From Anaerocolumna sp. (GTDB lineage: Bacteria; Bacillota; Clostridia; Lachnospirales; Lachnospiraceae), in contig JAQSXJ010000066.1 of NCBI GenBank assembly GCA_029256725.1, positions 1 to 38,686 of the forward strand: 38,686 bases of DNA. Direction: 5' to 3'. Positions 17,428 to 25,924 of this stretch are shown here, piece by piece; the stretch's first letter is position 1, and each line of letters opens with the position of its first letter. The position numbers were made by a program, and so were the translations under genes. The notes beneath the pieces are model-generated. The model had not been told where the DNA came from and made no database searches. It saw nothing but the letters and a program-made list of their open reading frames with translations.

Positions 17428-18471
17428 ATGAAAGAGAAGATTCAGCAGTTGAAGATTCAATTTCAGGAAGAAATGAAAGCAGTAGAAAAGAAGGAGGAGT
17501 TAGAAAGAATCAGGGTATCCTATCTGGGCAAAAAAGGTAAAGTAACAGATATCATGAATCAGATGAAAGAGTTAGAACCAGAGGAAAGGCGTGAAACCGG
17601 AAGGGAGATCAATCTTTTAAAGAATGAAATCACCGATTCAATTAACAGGACTGGTAAGTTACTTGAGGAAAGGGAATTTGAAGAGACGCTTAGAAAGACA
17701 GAAAAATACGACTTTTCCATTCCCTCACCGATTACCCAGGGAACCCTTCACCCGATAACCATTGTTCAAAAGCAGATAGAAGACATCTTTAAGACAATGG
17801 GTTTTATTATTGAAGACGGATTGGAAATCCAGACGGAATTCAATAACTTTGAGGCGGCCAATATTCCGAAGAACCATCCGGCCAGAGATATGCAGGATAC
17901 CTATTATCTGGAGAACGGACAACTGCTTAAGACACATACAACCGCTGCCCAGAATTATATCATGAGAAAATACGGTGCTCCGGGCAAGGATGAGACCTTG
18001 AAGGTACTATTTCCGGGAAGGTGTTTTCGAAATGAGAATATTGATGCATGTCATGAAAATACCTTTTTCCAGATGGAGGGTATGATGATTGGTGAGGATA
18101 TTTCCATCGCCAATATTATCTACTTTATGAAGGTATTGTTATCAGAGGTATTTAAAAGGGATGTAAAGGTAAGGCTCAGACCCGGTTTCTTCCCCTTTGT
18201 AGAGCCCGGTTTTGAGCTTGATATAAATTGTCAGATCTGCGGGGGAAAAGGCTGTCCTACCTGTAAACAGGCAGGCTGGCTGGAGTTATTACCCTGCGGA
18301 ATGATTCACCCCAATGTGTTAAATATGGGAGGAATAGATTCAGAGCATTATACCGGCTTTGCTTTCGGACTTGGACTAACGAGACTTGCAATGATGAAGT
18401 ATGAGATAAAAGATATCCGTGTGTTTAATAGTGGTAACCTCAGAATATTAAGACAGTTCAAGGACAGGTAG
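17428..18471 (+). CDS. pheS: Phenylalanine-tRNA ligase alpha subunit
   Basis: A 347-aa class II synthetase subunit that charges tRNA-Phe as an alpha2-beta2 enzyme with PheT. The N-terminal coiled coil (about 1-85) is followed by the catalytic domain. Motif 2 reads PGRCFRNENIDACHENTFFQ, the Cys-rich insertion is CQICGGKGCPTCKQAGWLE, and motif 3 is GFAFGLGLTRLAMM. The start is ATG 17428 after AAAGGAGG. Motif 2 differs from the common Y-R-x-D-x-x-D-A-T-H-x-x-x-F-H-Q form (N-I-D-A-C-H-E-N-T-F-F-Q), a variant that may mark a divergent or second PheS lineage. Confidence 0.95.
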   Translation: MKEKIQQLKIQFQEEMKAVEKKEELERIRVSYLGKKGKVTDIMNQMKELEPEERRETGREINLLKNEITDSINRTGKLLEEREFEETLRKTEKYDFSIPSPITQGTLHPITIVQKQIEDIFKTMGFIIEDGLEIQTEFNNFEAANIPKNHPARDMQDTYYLENGQLLKTHTTAAQNYIMRKYGAPGKDETLKVLFPGRCFRNENIDACHENTFFQMEGMMIGEDISIANIIYFMKVLLSEVFKRDVKVRLRPGFFPFVEPGFELDINCQICGGKGCPTCKQAGWLELLPCGMIHPNVLNMGGIDSEHYTGFAFGLGLTRLAMMKYEIKDIRVFNSGNLRILRQFKDR

Positions 18472-18483
18472 GAGGCAGAAAAT

Positions 18484-20880
18484 ATGTTGATTTCAATGAA
18501 TTGGATTTCGGATTATACAGATTTGACCGGTATTGATCTTAAGGAGCTTATCAATAAATTTACTCTGTCAACAGCAGAGGTGGAACATGTCTATGATATG
18601 GGGACAGGAATTAAGTCTGTGGTAGTTGGTGAAATTATAGCAGTAAAAGCACATCCTGGCGTGAATAAGCTGCATTTGTTAAAGGTGAATACCGGAGATG
18701 AAGTTGTAGATTGCGTTTGTGGAGCCGCTAATGCAGCAGTAGGTGCCTATGTAGCGTTTGCTAAAGCAGGTGGTCAGGTAGGTGATATGGTAATAAAAGA
18801 GGCAGTAATTGCAGGAGAAAGAAGCTGCGGGATGTGCTGCTCAGAGAAGGAACTTGGTATCAGTGAGGATAATTCGGGACTCATGATACTAGATAAAACC
18901 CATCAGCCCGGTACAAATATACTGGAATTTCTGCCTCTTAAAGATGTTGTCTTCGAAGTGGATAACAAGTCCTTAACCAACCGTCCCGACTTATGGGGGC
19001 ATTACGGCATCGCCAGAGAAATAGCCGTATTAACAAAGCGTCCCTTAAGAGCACTTAAAGTAATGGATACAGAAGTCTTTAGGGGACTGCCGCCGGTACC
19101 TGTTACCCTTGAAGATAAGGAACAGACCTTTCGTTATTCTGCCATAAGGGTTGAGAACGTAACGAAGAAGCGTACGCCCCTTCAGATGAAGATCAGACTT
19201 ACCTATTGTGGTATGCGCTCCATTAACCTTCTGACGGATCTGACTAATTATCTGATGCTTGAGATAGGGCAGCCAATGCATGCTTTTGATAATAAGGCAA
19301 TACAAGGTATACGGGTGAAAACCTTCCCGGCTCCGTTTGAATTTATAACACTGGATGGTGTTAAGAGAGCCGTGGATAAGGATATGCTGATGATCTGTTC
19401 CGATGGTGGTGAACCTGCCGCCATTGCAGGGATTATGGGAGGTGATAGCTCCGGAATAGGAGAGGGAACAACAGAACTGTTATTAGAATCCGCTAATTTT
19501 GACGGTACTTTGATCAGAAAAGCAGCTGCAAGACTTGGTTTGAGAACGGATGCCAGTACCCGATATGAGAAGACTTTGGATCCGGAAATGACAGTAACTG
19601 CTATAAGAAGATTTTTGGAACTATTAAGGGAGACAGATTCCGGTATTAAAGTAACATCTTCTTTAACGGATCATTATAAGAAGCGGTACAAGGTGATAAC
19701 CATTGATTTTGATAAAGCTTATGTGGATAAATACACTGGCATTGACATTTCGACGGAGCAAATTACAGAGACTCTTTCGGCACTTGGATTTACTGTTAAG
19801 CATAGGGATATGAACTTTACTGTGACAGTGCCCTCATACCGTGCTACCAAAGATATTACCATAAAGGCTGATTTAATTGAGGAAATTACCAGAATCTATG
19901 GATATGACAACATAAAGGGAAAATCAAACAAATCAATGATTTCCCCAATCCGTCATAGCACTGAGCGAGAAGAAGAATACAGGATCAAACTTCTTCTGGC
20001 AGATAGATTTGGAATGAATGAAGTGCATAATTATATCTGGTATGACACCAAAACAAATAAAGAACTGGGCATTCAGACCAAGGCTAATGTGAGAATTATC
20101 AACTCTGTCACTGTGGAAAATGACACGATAAAATCCACCTTAATCCCTTCTCTTCTTAATACAATTTATAAAAATGCTGATCAAATACCGGAGATGGGGA
20201 TATTTGAAATTGGTCGAGTTGCAGAGGGAATGGGAGAAGATAACTTATGCAGGGAGAGAAAGAAGCTGGGAATCATAGTAACTAGCAGAGATATGACAGA
20301 AAAGCAGGTTTTCTTTAAAATGAAAGAAGTGATTGAGAACCTTGTCGACTCATTAAAAAATATTGCTCCAACTTATCAGGAGTACAAAGGGGAAAAAGAA
20401 GTAGAGGAAGCAAATTATATTCATCCTGTTAATTCTGCAAAGATATTTATTCATGGAAAGGTTACCGGCTATTTTTCCTGTCTACACCCTAAGGTAAAAG
20501 ACAGGATTGATAAGAAGCTTAATATTGCAATCGCAGAAATGGATATGGAGAAGCTTACTGCAATAGGGAAAGAAAATATTGTATACAAAGAGCTATCAAG
20601 ATATCCCGGTATAACAGCAGATTTCAGCCTGCTTACGGATAAAGGAACCCGGTACGAAGAACTGAAGGCGATCATTTCAAAATTTTCCTGTGAATATCTG
20701 AAGTCTTATAGCTTGATTGATACTTTTGAAGATGAAACGGTTCTAATGGGTAAAAAGAGTATAACAGTCAGGTTCGAATTTGGCTCAGATGAGAGAACTT
20801 TAGAGAGTAAAGAAATAAGTGAAATGACTGCCAGGCTTTTAGACTTATTGAAAGCAAGTGGTATTCAATTAAGACAATGA
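18484..20880 (+). CDS. pheT: Phenylalanine-tRNA ligase beta subunit
   Basis: A 798-aa subunit. Order of domains: an N-terminal region with an EMAP/OB-fold tRNA-binding module (about 40-150), the B3/B4 editing domain (about 200-370), B5 (about 400-475), the catalytic-like core, and a C-terminal ferredoxin-fold anticodon-binding domain (about 705-798, starting RYPGITADFSLL). The start is ATG 18484 after GGAGG, 12 bases past the pheS stop, in one operon under the T-box. The length is normal for bacterial PheT. Confidence 0.95.
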   Translation: MLISMNWISDYTDLTGIDLKELINKFTLSTAEVEHVYDMGTGIKSVVVGEIIAVKAHPGVNKLHLLKVNTGDEVVDCVCGAANAAVGAYVAFAKAGGQVGDMVIKEAVIAGERSCGMCCSEKELGISEDNSGLMILDKTHQPGTNILEFLPLKDVVFEVDNKSLTNRPDLWGHYGIAREIAVLTKRPLRALKVMDTEVFRGLPPVPVTLEDKEQTFRYSAIRVENVTKKRTPLQMKIRLTYCGMRSINLLTDLTNYLMLEIGQPMHAFDNKAIQGIRVKTFPAPFEFITLDGVKRAVDKDMLMICSDGGEPAAIAGIMGGDSSGIGEGTTELLLESANFDGTLIRKAAARLGLRTDASTRYEKTLDPEMTVTAIRRFLELLRETDSGIKVTSSLTDHYKKRYKVITIDFDKAYVDKYTGIDISTEQITETLSALGFTVKHRDMNFTVTVPSYRATKDITIKADLIEEITRIYGYDNIKGKSNKSMISPIRHSTEREEEYRIKLLLADRFGMNEVHNYIWYDTKTNKELGIQTKANVRIINSVTVENDTIKSTLIPSLLNTIYKNADQIPEMGIFEIGRVAEGMGEDNLCRERKKLGIIVTSRDMTEKQVFFKMKEVIENLVDSLKNIAPTYQEYKGEKEVEEANYIHPVNSAKIFIHGKVTGYFSCLHPKVKDRIDKKLNIAIAEMDMEKLTAIGKENIVYKELSRYPGITADFSLLTDKGTRYEELKAIISKFSCEYLKSYSLIDTFEDETVLMGKKSITVRFEFGSDERTLESKEISEMTARLLDLLKASGIQLRQ

Positions 20881-21386
20881 GGAATCATTATCATGTAATT
20901 AAACTATTCTGATAGCATATATCAGAAATAAGATATACCGAAATGAGTTTCTTTCGTACATTTTCATAAGTGAATGAAGGAAATGAGTCGTAGAAAGAAA
21001 ATAAACCGATAGATACTATTAATTAGAATAACTAAGAGAAGCTGCAGAGCTTTCTGAACTTGCTGTTTTCCCAAATGAGTGAGAGTTTACTGACTGATAT
21101 AGCCTGTAATGTTTTGATTAAAGACGGCATGTTATTCGTGGTAAATTCTCAAGGATTCAGCCAGTGAAGGAATGCTTTGCAGTTTTTTTAGTAAGAAGTA
21201 AGTTTATTCGTTTGTTGGTTAACTGCTGGTTAATATTATTAATAGAAGTTAACTACGAATCCACTGATCAAACCTTTAACCTATATCAGATATTCAGTGC
21301 CATATATTAAACCATTAGATCAGTATAAGAAAAATTATTAAACAATAAAACCAATAGATAAATATTCCCTTCTAGAAAGGAGCCTT
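20881..21386 (+). other. 506-bp gene-free spacer with a nested palindrome
   Basis: No coding frame is convincing and no strong terminator for pheT is seen. TTTCTTTC (about 20950) and GAAAGAAA (about 20994) could pair. Near the downstream gene lies a nested dyad: TTAATATTATTAA (21230-21242) inside GTTAACT (21218-21224) and AGTTAAC (21247-21253), all sharing one centre near 21236. It may be an operator for the XRE gene that follows, which is inference. Confidence 0.5.
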
Positions 21387-22505
21387 ATGGATACCATTAA
21401 TATCGGAAGAATCATTTCAGAAAAGCGAAGAGCGAAAGGTATTACACAGGAAGAGCTGGCGAATTATCTGGGTATTTCAAAGCCTGCTGTATCCAAATGG
21501 GAGTCAGGGCAGAGTTATCCGGATATCTTATTTCTCCCGGTACTTGCTTCCTATTTTAATATCTCAGTTGATGAACTGATAGACTATGAACCCATGATGA
21601 TCAAGGAGGATGTACGAAAGCTTTACCATCGATTGGCAGAAGATTTTTCTAAGAAGCCCTTTGAAACTGTATATGAGGAATGTGAAGGATATCTTAAGAA
21701 GTATTTCTCCTGCTGGTATTTGCAATACCGTATCGGACTATTGTATCTTAATCACTGTGCACTCGCCGGTTCTCCAAATAGAACCCAGGAGATACTTGAC
21801 CGGTCGGTGGAAATATTTAGACTGGTCGAACGCTCCTGTGAAGAAGTAAGCCTTGCTAAACAGGCCATGCAGCTAAAAGCTTATTGTTATATCTGTCAGC
21901 AGAAACCAGTAGAAGCAATAGAGGTATTAGAAAGCCTGAATGAACCGATTATACAAACGGAGTCCCTCCTTGTAAAGGCATACCAGCTAAAAGGGGATAA
22001 GGATAAAGCAATTGTATACCTGCAAGGCAGCGCTGTCGCCAGTCTGAATATCCTGCTTGGATGTTCCGTGGATTTCTTTCAGCTATATGCCGATAGCCCT
22101 GAGCGAATGGATAAATATTACGATATTTTTATAAAGCTTGTAGATATTTTTAAGGTAGAGCAGATGTCTCCGGGAGGTTTGTATTCCATCTATCTGACAG
22201 CAGCAGCTATTTATGTCCTACAAGGCAGAAAAGAAAAAGCCCTGGAGGTGCTTGAGGAATATGCAGCCCTTGCGAAAAGAAATGCCGGAAAAGATTTTGA
22301 AATACGAAGTAACGATATATTTGATAACCTTGAGACCTATCTAAAATCTATTGATGCAGAAACGATAGCACCTAGAAGTTCAGAAGTGATATGGAGAGAT
22401 ATTAAAAATATCCTAGCAGAGAATCCTGCATTTAAACCTTTGGAAGGTGAACCACGTTTTCAAATAATTATTAGAAATCTTAAGGAAGTATGGAAACAGA
22501 AATGA
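21387..22505 (+). CDS. XRE-family regulator with TPR-like C-terminal domain
   Basis: A 372-aa protein. Residues about 7-62 are a Cro/C1-type helix-turn-helix (TQEELANYLGISKPAVSKWE). The remainder is all-helical with repeated 35-40 residue units (for example ILDRSVEIFRLVERSCEE, EKALEVLEEYAALAK) typical of tetratricopeptide-type regulators that sense a peptide or small ligand. The start is ATG 21387 after AAAGGAG. It precedes a small membrane protein and an ABC transporter and could control them; only synteny supports that. No cognate signal peptide gene was found next to it. Confidence 0.85.
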   Translation: MDTINIGRIISEKRRAKGITQEELANYLGISKPAVSKWESGQSYPDILFLPVLASYFNISVDELIDYEPMMIKEDVRKLYHRLAEDFSKKPFETVYEECEGYLKKYFSCWYLQYRIGLLYLNHCALAGSPNRTQEILDRSVEIFRLVERSCEEVSLAKQAMQLKAYCYICQQKPVEAIEVLESLNEPIIQTESLLVKAYQLKGDKDKAIVYLQGSAVASLNILLGCSVDFFQLYADSPERMDKYYDIFIKLVDIFKVEQMSPGGLYSIYLTAAAIYVLQGRKEKALEVLEEYAALAKRNAGKDFEIRSNDIFDNLETYLKSIDAETIAPRSSEVIWRDIKNILAENPAFKPLEGEPRFQIIIRNLKEVWKQK

Positions 22506-22650
22506 AACAATAGGCCAGTGTCAGCGGATACAAGTTGAGCGTGATGAAGAAGCATCTTTACACAAAATAAATAATAAGGAGGACAGAGGGTGGTAAGAAC
22601 TTTTTATTAGTTGTTTAGGGGGATGCCAGAAACGAAGTATCTTAATTAAG

Positions 22651-22701
22651 AAGAGTGAAAAATAAATGAAAGGTAGCCACAAAGAGAGCTTTCACTCTTT
22701 T
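22651..22701 (+). terminator. Inverted repeat after the XRE-TPR gene
   Basis: AAGAGTGAAA (22651-22660) and TTTCACTCTT (22690-22699) are exact complements around a 29-base loop, followed by TTAT. It is a possible weak terminator. A strong AAGGAGG ribosome-site-like sequence at about 22577-22583 precedes a GTG with only six codons, which may be incidental. Confidence 0.35.
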
Positions 22702-22773
22702 ATATTCTGGACAATGGAAGGAATATCATACCTTTCTATTGTATGTGGCAGTATCGCAGCCCTGTCTGCGATA
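22668..22773 (+). repeat. Two-hairpin element, copy A, in front of the ABC operon
   Basis: It begins GAAAGGTAGCCACAA (22668-22682), closes its first hairpin with TGTGGC (22744-22749), and follows at once with a second hairpin, TATCGCAG (22752-22759) and CTGCGATA (22766-22773) around a 6-base loop. It ends 17 bases before the start codon. A second copy with the same ends stands before the methyltransferase gene (25845-25910). Confidence 0.6.
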
Positions 22774-22790
22774 TGTAATAGGTAAATAAT

Positions 22791-23000
22791 ATGAATGGTC
22801 TGGAGCAATTAAAAGAATATCTTCCTTTTTTAATTCCAATTTTGATAATACAGTATGGATTGATGATAGCTGCGCTGGTTCACATACTCCGACACAAGAA
22901 ATATCGAATTGGAAACCGTGTTGTTTGGATTATAATTTCCGTTGTGGTAAATACAATCGGACCGATTCTTTATTTCACCATAGGAAAGGGTGAGGAATAA
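22791..23000 (+). CDS. Small two-TM PLDc_N (YxlE-like) membrane protein
   Basis: A 69-aa protein with two hydrophobic segments, about 10-32 (LPFLIPILIIQYGLMIAALV) and about 45-64 (VWIIISVVVNTIGPILYF). The pattern of a charged turn with R-x-x-x-Y-R-I-G-N-R-x-x-W, then a second segment ending G-P-I-x-Y-F-x-I-G, is that of phospholipase-D-nuclease N-terminal domain proteins such as Bacillus YxlE. It overlaps the ATPase gene by one base (TAATG). In Bacillus, yxlE, yxlF and yxlG occur together in the sigY operon, and the same order is seen here. The role is unknown; possibly an accessory part of the transporter. Confidence 0.8.
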   Translation: MNGLEQLKEYLPFLIPILIIQYGLMIAALVHILRHKKYRIGNRVVWIIISVVVNTIGPILYFTIGKGEE

Positions 23001-23917
23001 TGGCAGTTCTTAAGCTAAACAATGTTTCCAAACAATTTGGTGATATCAAAGTTATAAATGATTTAAGCTTTGAAGTTCCTGAGCATTCGGTGTTTGGTTT
23101 TATCGGAAAGAACGGTGCCGGTAAAACTACTACTATGAAGATGATACTTGGTTTTTATAAGCCGGATGCAGGAGATATTCTGGTGTGTGGTGAGAAGGTA
23201 AGCTATGGTAATACGAAGACCAACCGTTATATCGGATATCTACCGGATGTACCGGAATTTTACGGATATATGACTCCCAGAGAGTATCTGAAACTCTGCG
23301 GTGAAGTTACCGGACTTAAAAGAGATACCTTGCGAATAAGATCTGATGAGTTATTGGAGCTTGTGGGTTTGCAGAATGTAAACAAAAAGATTCGTAATTT
23401 CTCAAGAGGTATGAAGCAAAGACTGGGAATAGCACAGGCTCTTCTGAATGAGCCCAAGCTTCTGATATGTGATGAGCCAACCTCTGCACTGGATCCCGTT
23501 GGCAGGATGGAAATTCTCAATATTCTTTCACTTGCCAAGGAGAGAACCACCATATTGTTTTCAACTCACATATTATCAGATGTAGAGCGTATATGCGACA
23601 ATATCGGAATTCTAAATGATGGAACCCTTGCATTAGAAGGAAGCACAGCAGATATCAGAAACAGTTACAGAACGGATACCGTTCGTCTTGAGATAGGACA
23701 GCAATATTCTGCGATTAAGACAGCAGAAGGATTAAGAGGTATTTCAGGTATAACGAATATCCGACAGGATAATCAGATTATTGAACTTGAGGTTACCGAT
23801 ACCGAAGAAGCAGGAGCCCGTATATTGAGTTTTTTGCTAAAAGAGAATATTCAGATAATACGTTATGAAATCACAGAACCTTCACTGGAAAATATTTTTA
23901 TGAAAGTGATAGTGTGA
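23000..23917 (+). CDS. ABC transporter ATP-binding protein (YxlF-like)
   Basis: A 305-aa ATPase. Walker A GKNGAGKTTT (about 36-45), signature NFSRGMKQRLGIAQAL (about 133-148), Walker B LLICDEPTSALDP (about 154-166) and the switch-region STHIL are all intact. It carries the extra C-terminal domain of about 85 residues typical of CcmA/YxlF-type exporters and drug/bacteriocin ATPases. The start ATG shares its A with the previous stop. The permease follows after 112 bases. The substrate cannot be deduced. Confidence 0.92.
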   Translation: MAVLKLNNVSKQFGDIKVINDLSFEVPEHSVFGFIGKNGAGKTTTMKMILGFYKPDAGDILVCGEKVSYGNTKTNRYIGYLPDVPEFYGYMTPREYLKLCGEVTGLKRDTLRIRSDELLELVGLQNVNKKIRNFSRGMKQRLGIAQALLNEPKLLICDEPTSALDPVGRMEILNILSLAKERTTILFSTHILSDVERICDNIGILNDGTLALEGSTADIRNSYRTDTVRLEIGQQYSAIKTAEGLRGISGITNIRQDNQIIELEVTDTEEAGARILSFLLKENIQIIRYEITEPSLENIFMKVIV

Positions 23918-24029
23918 AATAGGTGTGAAGGGCGGTTAGTATGAAATTAGACATGTGCAGCCCTCCAAGAGATTTTATACAACAGGTACTGCCTACAACA
24001 CGAGGTACTGCAGCGGATAGGAGTTCAAT

Positions 24030-24869
24030 ATGAATAAAATAAAATCACATTCCCAATACGAATATATGAAAACTAGTGATATCTATAACTCTAGAGGTTT
24101 GAGTATAAGGGGATATTTAGCCTTTACTAAAAAGGAGTTGTTAGAGCAGATACGTACTTACAAGTTACTGATATTCCTTGCAGCATTTTTAATGTTCGGT
24201 CTAATGAGTCCACTGCTTGCCAAATTATTGCCCAATATCCTCTCGTCTATGGATATGGGAGGGATAACACTGGAACTTCCAAACCCTACAGCTATGGACG
24301 CCTATGCCCAATTTTTTAAGAACCTTACACAAATGGGGATTTTGGTATTGCTGTTGGTCTTTGGCGGTACCTTATCGGGGGAATTTATAAAAGGTACCTT
24401 ACTTCAGATACTTGCAAAGGGATTATCCAGAACAGCAGTTTTAATGGCAAAATTTACAGCATCCGCAATTTTATGGACGGGAGGATTTTTGCTGTCCGTT
24501 GCAATAAATTATATTTATACGGTATATTTATTTGACAGTGGCTCATTGCCTAATCTACCCCTGTCTCTGTTCTGTTTATGGCTCTTTGGGGTATTCCTTA
24601 TTTCATTGATACTTTTATCCAGTACCATAGCACCAGGAGCTTTCGGGGGATTGATTTTTTCTGTAATTACATTGGCAATCTTGCTAATGGTAAATGTATT
24701 TAAGAGTGCCGCGAAATATAATCCTTTAACCTTAGCTTCCGCTAATACAGAGTTGCTAAACGGTACAAAAGATGCAGAGACAGTCTATCTGACTATTGTA
24801 ATCACGGTAATACTTACGGTTGGTGCACTGCTCCTGTCTATCCTGTTTTTCAAGAAAAAAAGAATATAA
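24030..24869 (+). CDS. ABC-2 type permease (YxlG-like)
   Basis: A 279-aa integral membrane protein with about six hydrophobic segments, and an N-terminal AFTKKELLEQIRTYKLLIF amphipathic lead typical of ABC-2 permeases of the NosY/YxlG group. The start is ATG 24030 after AGGAG. It has the usual long external loop between TM1 and TM2 (residues about 63-103). With the preceding ATPase it should form a half-size exporter working as a dimer. It ends 18 bases before a strong terminator. Confidence 0.88.
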   Translation: MNKIKSHSQYEYMKTSDIYNSRGLSIRGYLAFTKKELLEQIRTYKLLIFLAAFLMFGLMSPLLAKLLPNILSSMDMGGITLELPNPTAMDAYAQFFKNLTQMGILVLLLVFGGTLSGEFIKGTLLQILAKGLSRTAVLMAKFTASAILWTGGFLLSVAINYIYTVYLFDSGSLPNLPLSLFCLWLFGVFLISLILLSSTIAPGAFGGLIFSVITLAILLMVNVFKSAAKYNPLTLASANTELLNGTKDAETVYLTIVITVILTVGALLLSILFFKKKRI

Positions 24870-24886
24870 GTTTTCAAGGTAGAAAA

Positions 24887-24918
24887 AAGAAGCTGTTAGT
24901 TAGATGACAGCTTCTTTT
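24887..24918. terminator. Terminator after the ABC operon
   Basis: AAGAAGCTGT (24887-24896) and ACAGCTTCTT (24907-24916) enclose a 10-base loop and are followed by TT. A-rich sequence on the left would also serve the opposite strand. Confidence 0.85.
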
Positions 24919-24950
24919 GCTTGTTTGGAAACGGAGGTTCTCTCAGACAG

Positions 24951-24979
24951 TTGATTGTTGTGCTCAACTGGGGTATAAT
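24951..24979 (+). promoter_or_regulatory. Sigma-A promoter of hisA
   Basis: TTGATT (24951-24956), 17 bases, TATAAT (24974-24979). The predicted start is near 24986, about 50 bases before the ATG. Confidence 0.8.
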
Positions 24980-25034
24980 GCTTGTACGAATGCTTATGTT
25001 TAGGACAGACAGATGGGATTTTTAGGAGGTACCG

Positions 25035-25820
25035 ATGAATTTCAGACCATGCATTGACATACACAACGGTAAAATCAAACAGATTGTAGGCGGAAGCCTG
25101 ACAGATGAAGACAGAAAGGCAGCAGAGAATTTCGTATCCGAAAAAGGTGGAGAATACTATGCCGCTCTTTATAAAGAGGATGGACTTAGAGGCGGGCATA
25201 TAATCATGCTCAATCCTGTCGGAACCAAGGAGTATGAGCTTGACAGGATTCAGGCGGAAAGAGCCTTAAAGGAATATCCGAAAGGGCTTCAGATAGGAGG
25301 CGGTATTACAGATAAGAACGCCTGCCAATTTCTTGAAGCAGGAGCCTCTCATGTTATAGTTACTTCTTTTGTATTTCAAAATGGGATTATTCAATATGAT
25401 AACCTTAGTCGGATATCAGCTGAGACCGGCAGAGATAGATTGGTTCTGGATTTGAGCTGCCGCAAAAAAGGAGAAGGCTACTATATAGTAACAGATCGCT
25501 GGCAGAAATTTACCGAGGAAAAGCTTTCTGCTGAACTCCTTAAGAAATTATCCGGTTATTGCAGTGAATTCCTAATACATGCAGTTGATGTAGAAGGGAA
25601 ATCAGCCGGTATTGATAAAGACCTGATAGAGCTGCTGAAAGGGTGGCAGGGGTGTCCCCTAACCTATGCAGGAGGCGTTGGGAGTTTTAAGGATCTGGAG
25701 TTAATAAATGAAATAAGCGGTGGTATAATAGATGTTACCATAGGCAGTTCTCTTGATTTATTTGGTGGACCAATGAAATATAGGGAAGTAGTGGAATGGT
25801 TTCAGAAGATTCATAGGTAA
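25035..25820 (+). CDS. hisA: HisA isomerase of the eukaryotic (HIS6) type
   Basis: A 261-aa TIM-barrel enzyme for the ProFAR to PRFAR isomerisation of histidine synthesis. It reads like yeast/plant HIS6 rather than standard bacterial HisA: FRPCIDIHNGKIKQIVGG at the start, GLRGGHIIML, LQIGGGI, GASHVIVTSFVF, LVLDLSCRKK, RWQKFTEE, FLIHAVDVEG and TYAGGVGS. The catalytic Asp of the first strand (CID) and the acidic residue of VDVEG are present. The start is ATG 25035 after TTAGGAGG, with its own promoter. No other his gene is in the window, so it is stand-alone. This subtype is recognised in a minority of Firmicutes and suggests an old transfer. Confidence 0.92.
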   Translation: MNFRPCIDIHNGKIKQIVGGSLTDEDRKAAENFVSEKGGEYYAALYKEDGLRGGHIIMLNPVGTKEYELDRIQAERALKEYPKGLQIGGGITDKNACQFLEAGASHVIVTSFVFQNGIIQYDNLSRISAETGRDRLVLDLSCRKKGEGYYIVTDRWQKFTEEKLSAELLKKLSGYCSEFLIHAVDVEGKSAGIDKDLIELLKGWQGCPLTYAGGVGSFKDLELINEISGGIIDVTIGSSLDLFGGPMKYREVVEWFQKIHR

Positions 25821-25844
25821 CGGTTGAAAGAAAATATGATGATA

Positions 25845-25910
25845 GAAAGGATGCCACAATAGATTTATTCAACCTGTAATTTGTGGCACTATCGCAGGAT
25901 ATCTGTGGTA
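25845..25910 (+). repeat. Two-hairpin element, copy B, in front of the methyltransferase gene
   Basis: It begins GAAAGGATGCCACAA (25845-25859) and pairs TGCCACAA with TTGTGGCA (25881-25888). A second hairpin follows, TATCGCAG (25890-25897) and CTGTGGTA (25903-25910) around GATAT. Compared with copy A, the right arm has changed C to T and A to G, yet both changes keep pairing through G-U wobbles. The spacer between the ends is shorter (53 against 92 bases). Confidence 0.6.
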
Positions 25911-25924
25911 TGCAAGGTTTAAGA

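Noticed and set aside
22577..22610. A six-codon leader peptide after AAGGAGG
   Set aside because: The frame GTG GTA AGA ACT TTT TAT TAG has no regulatory codon run and no attenuator tied to it; it may be chance.
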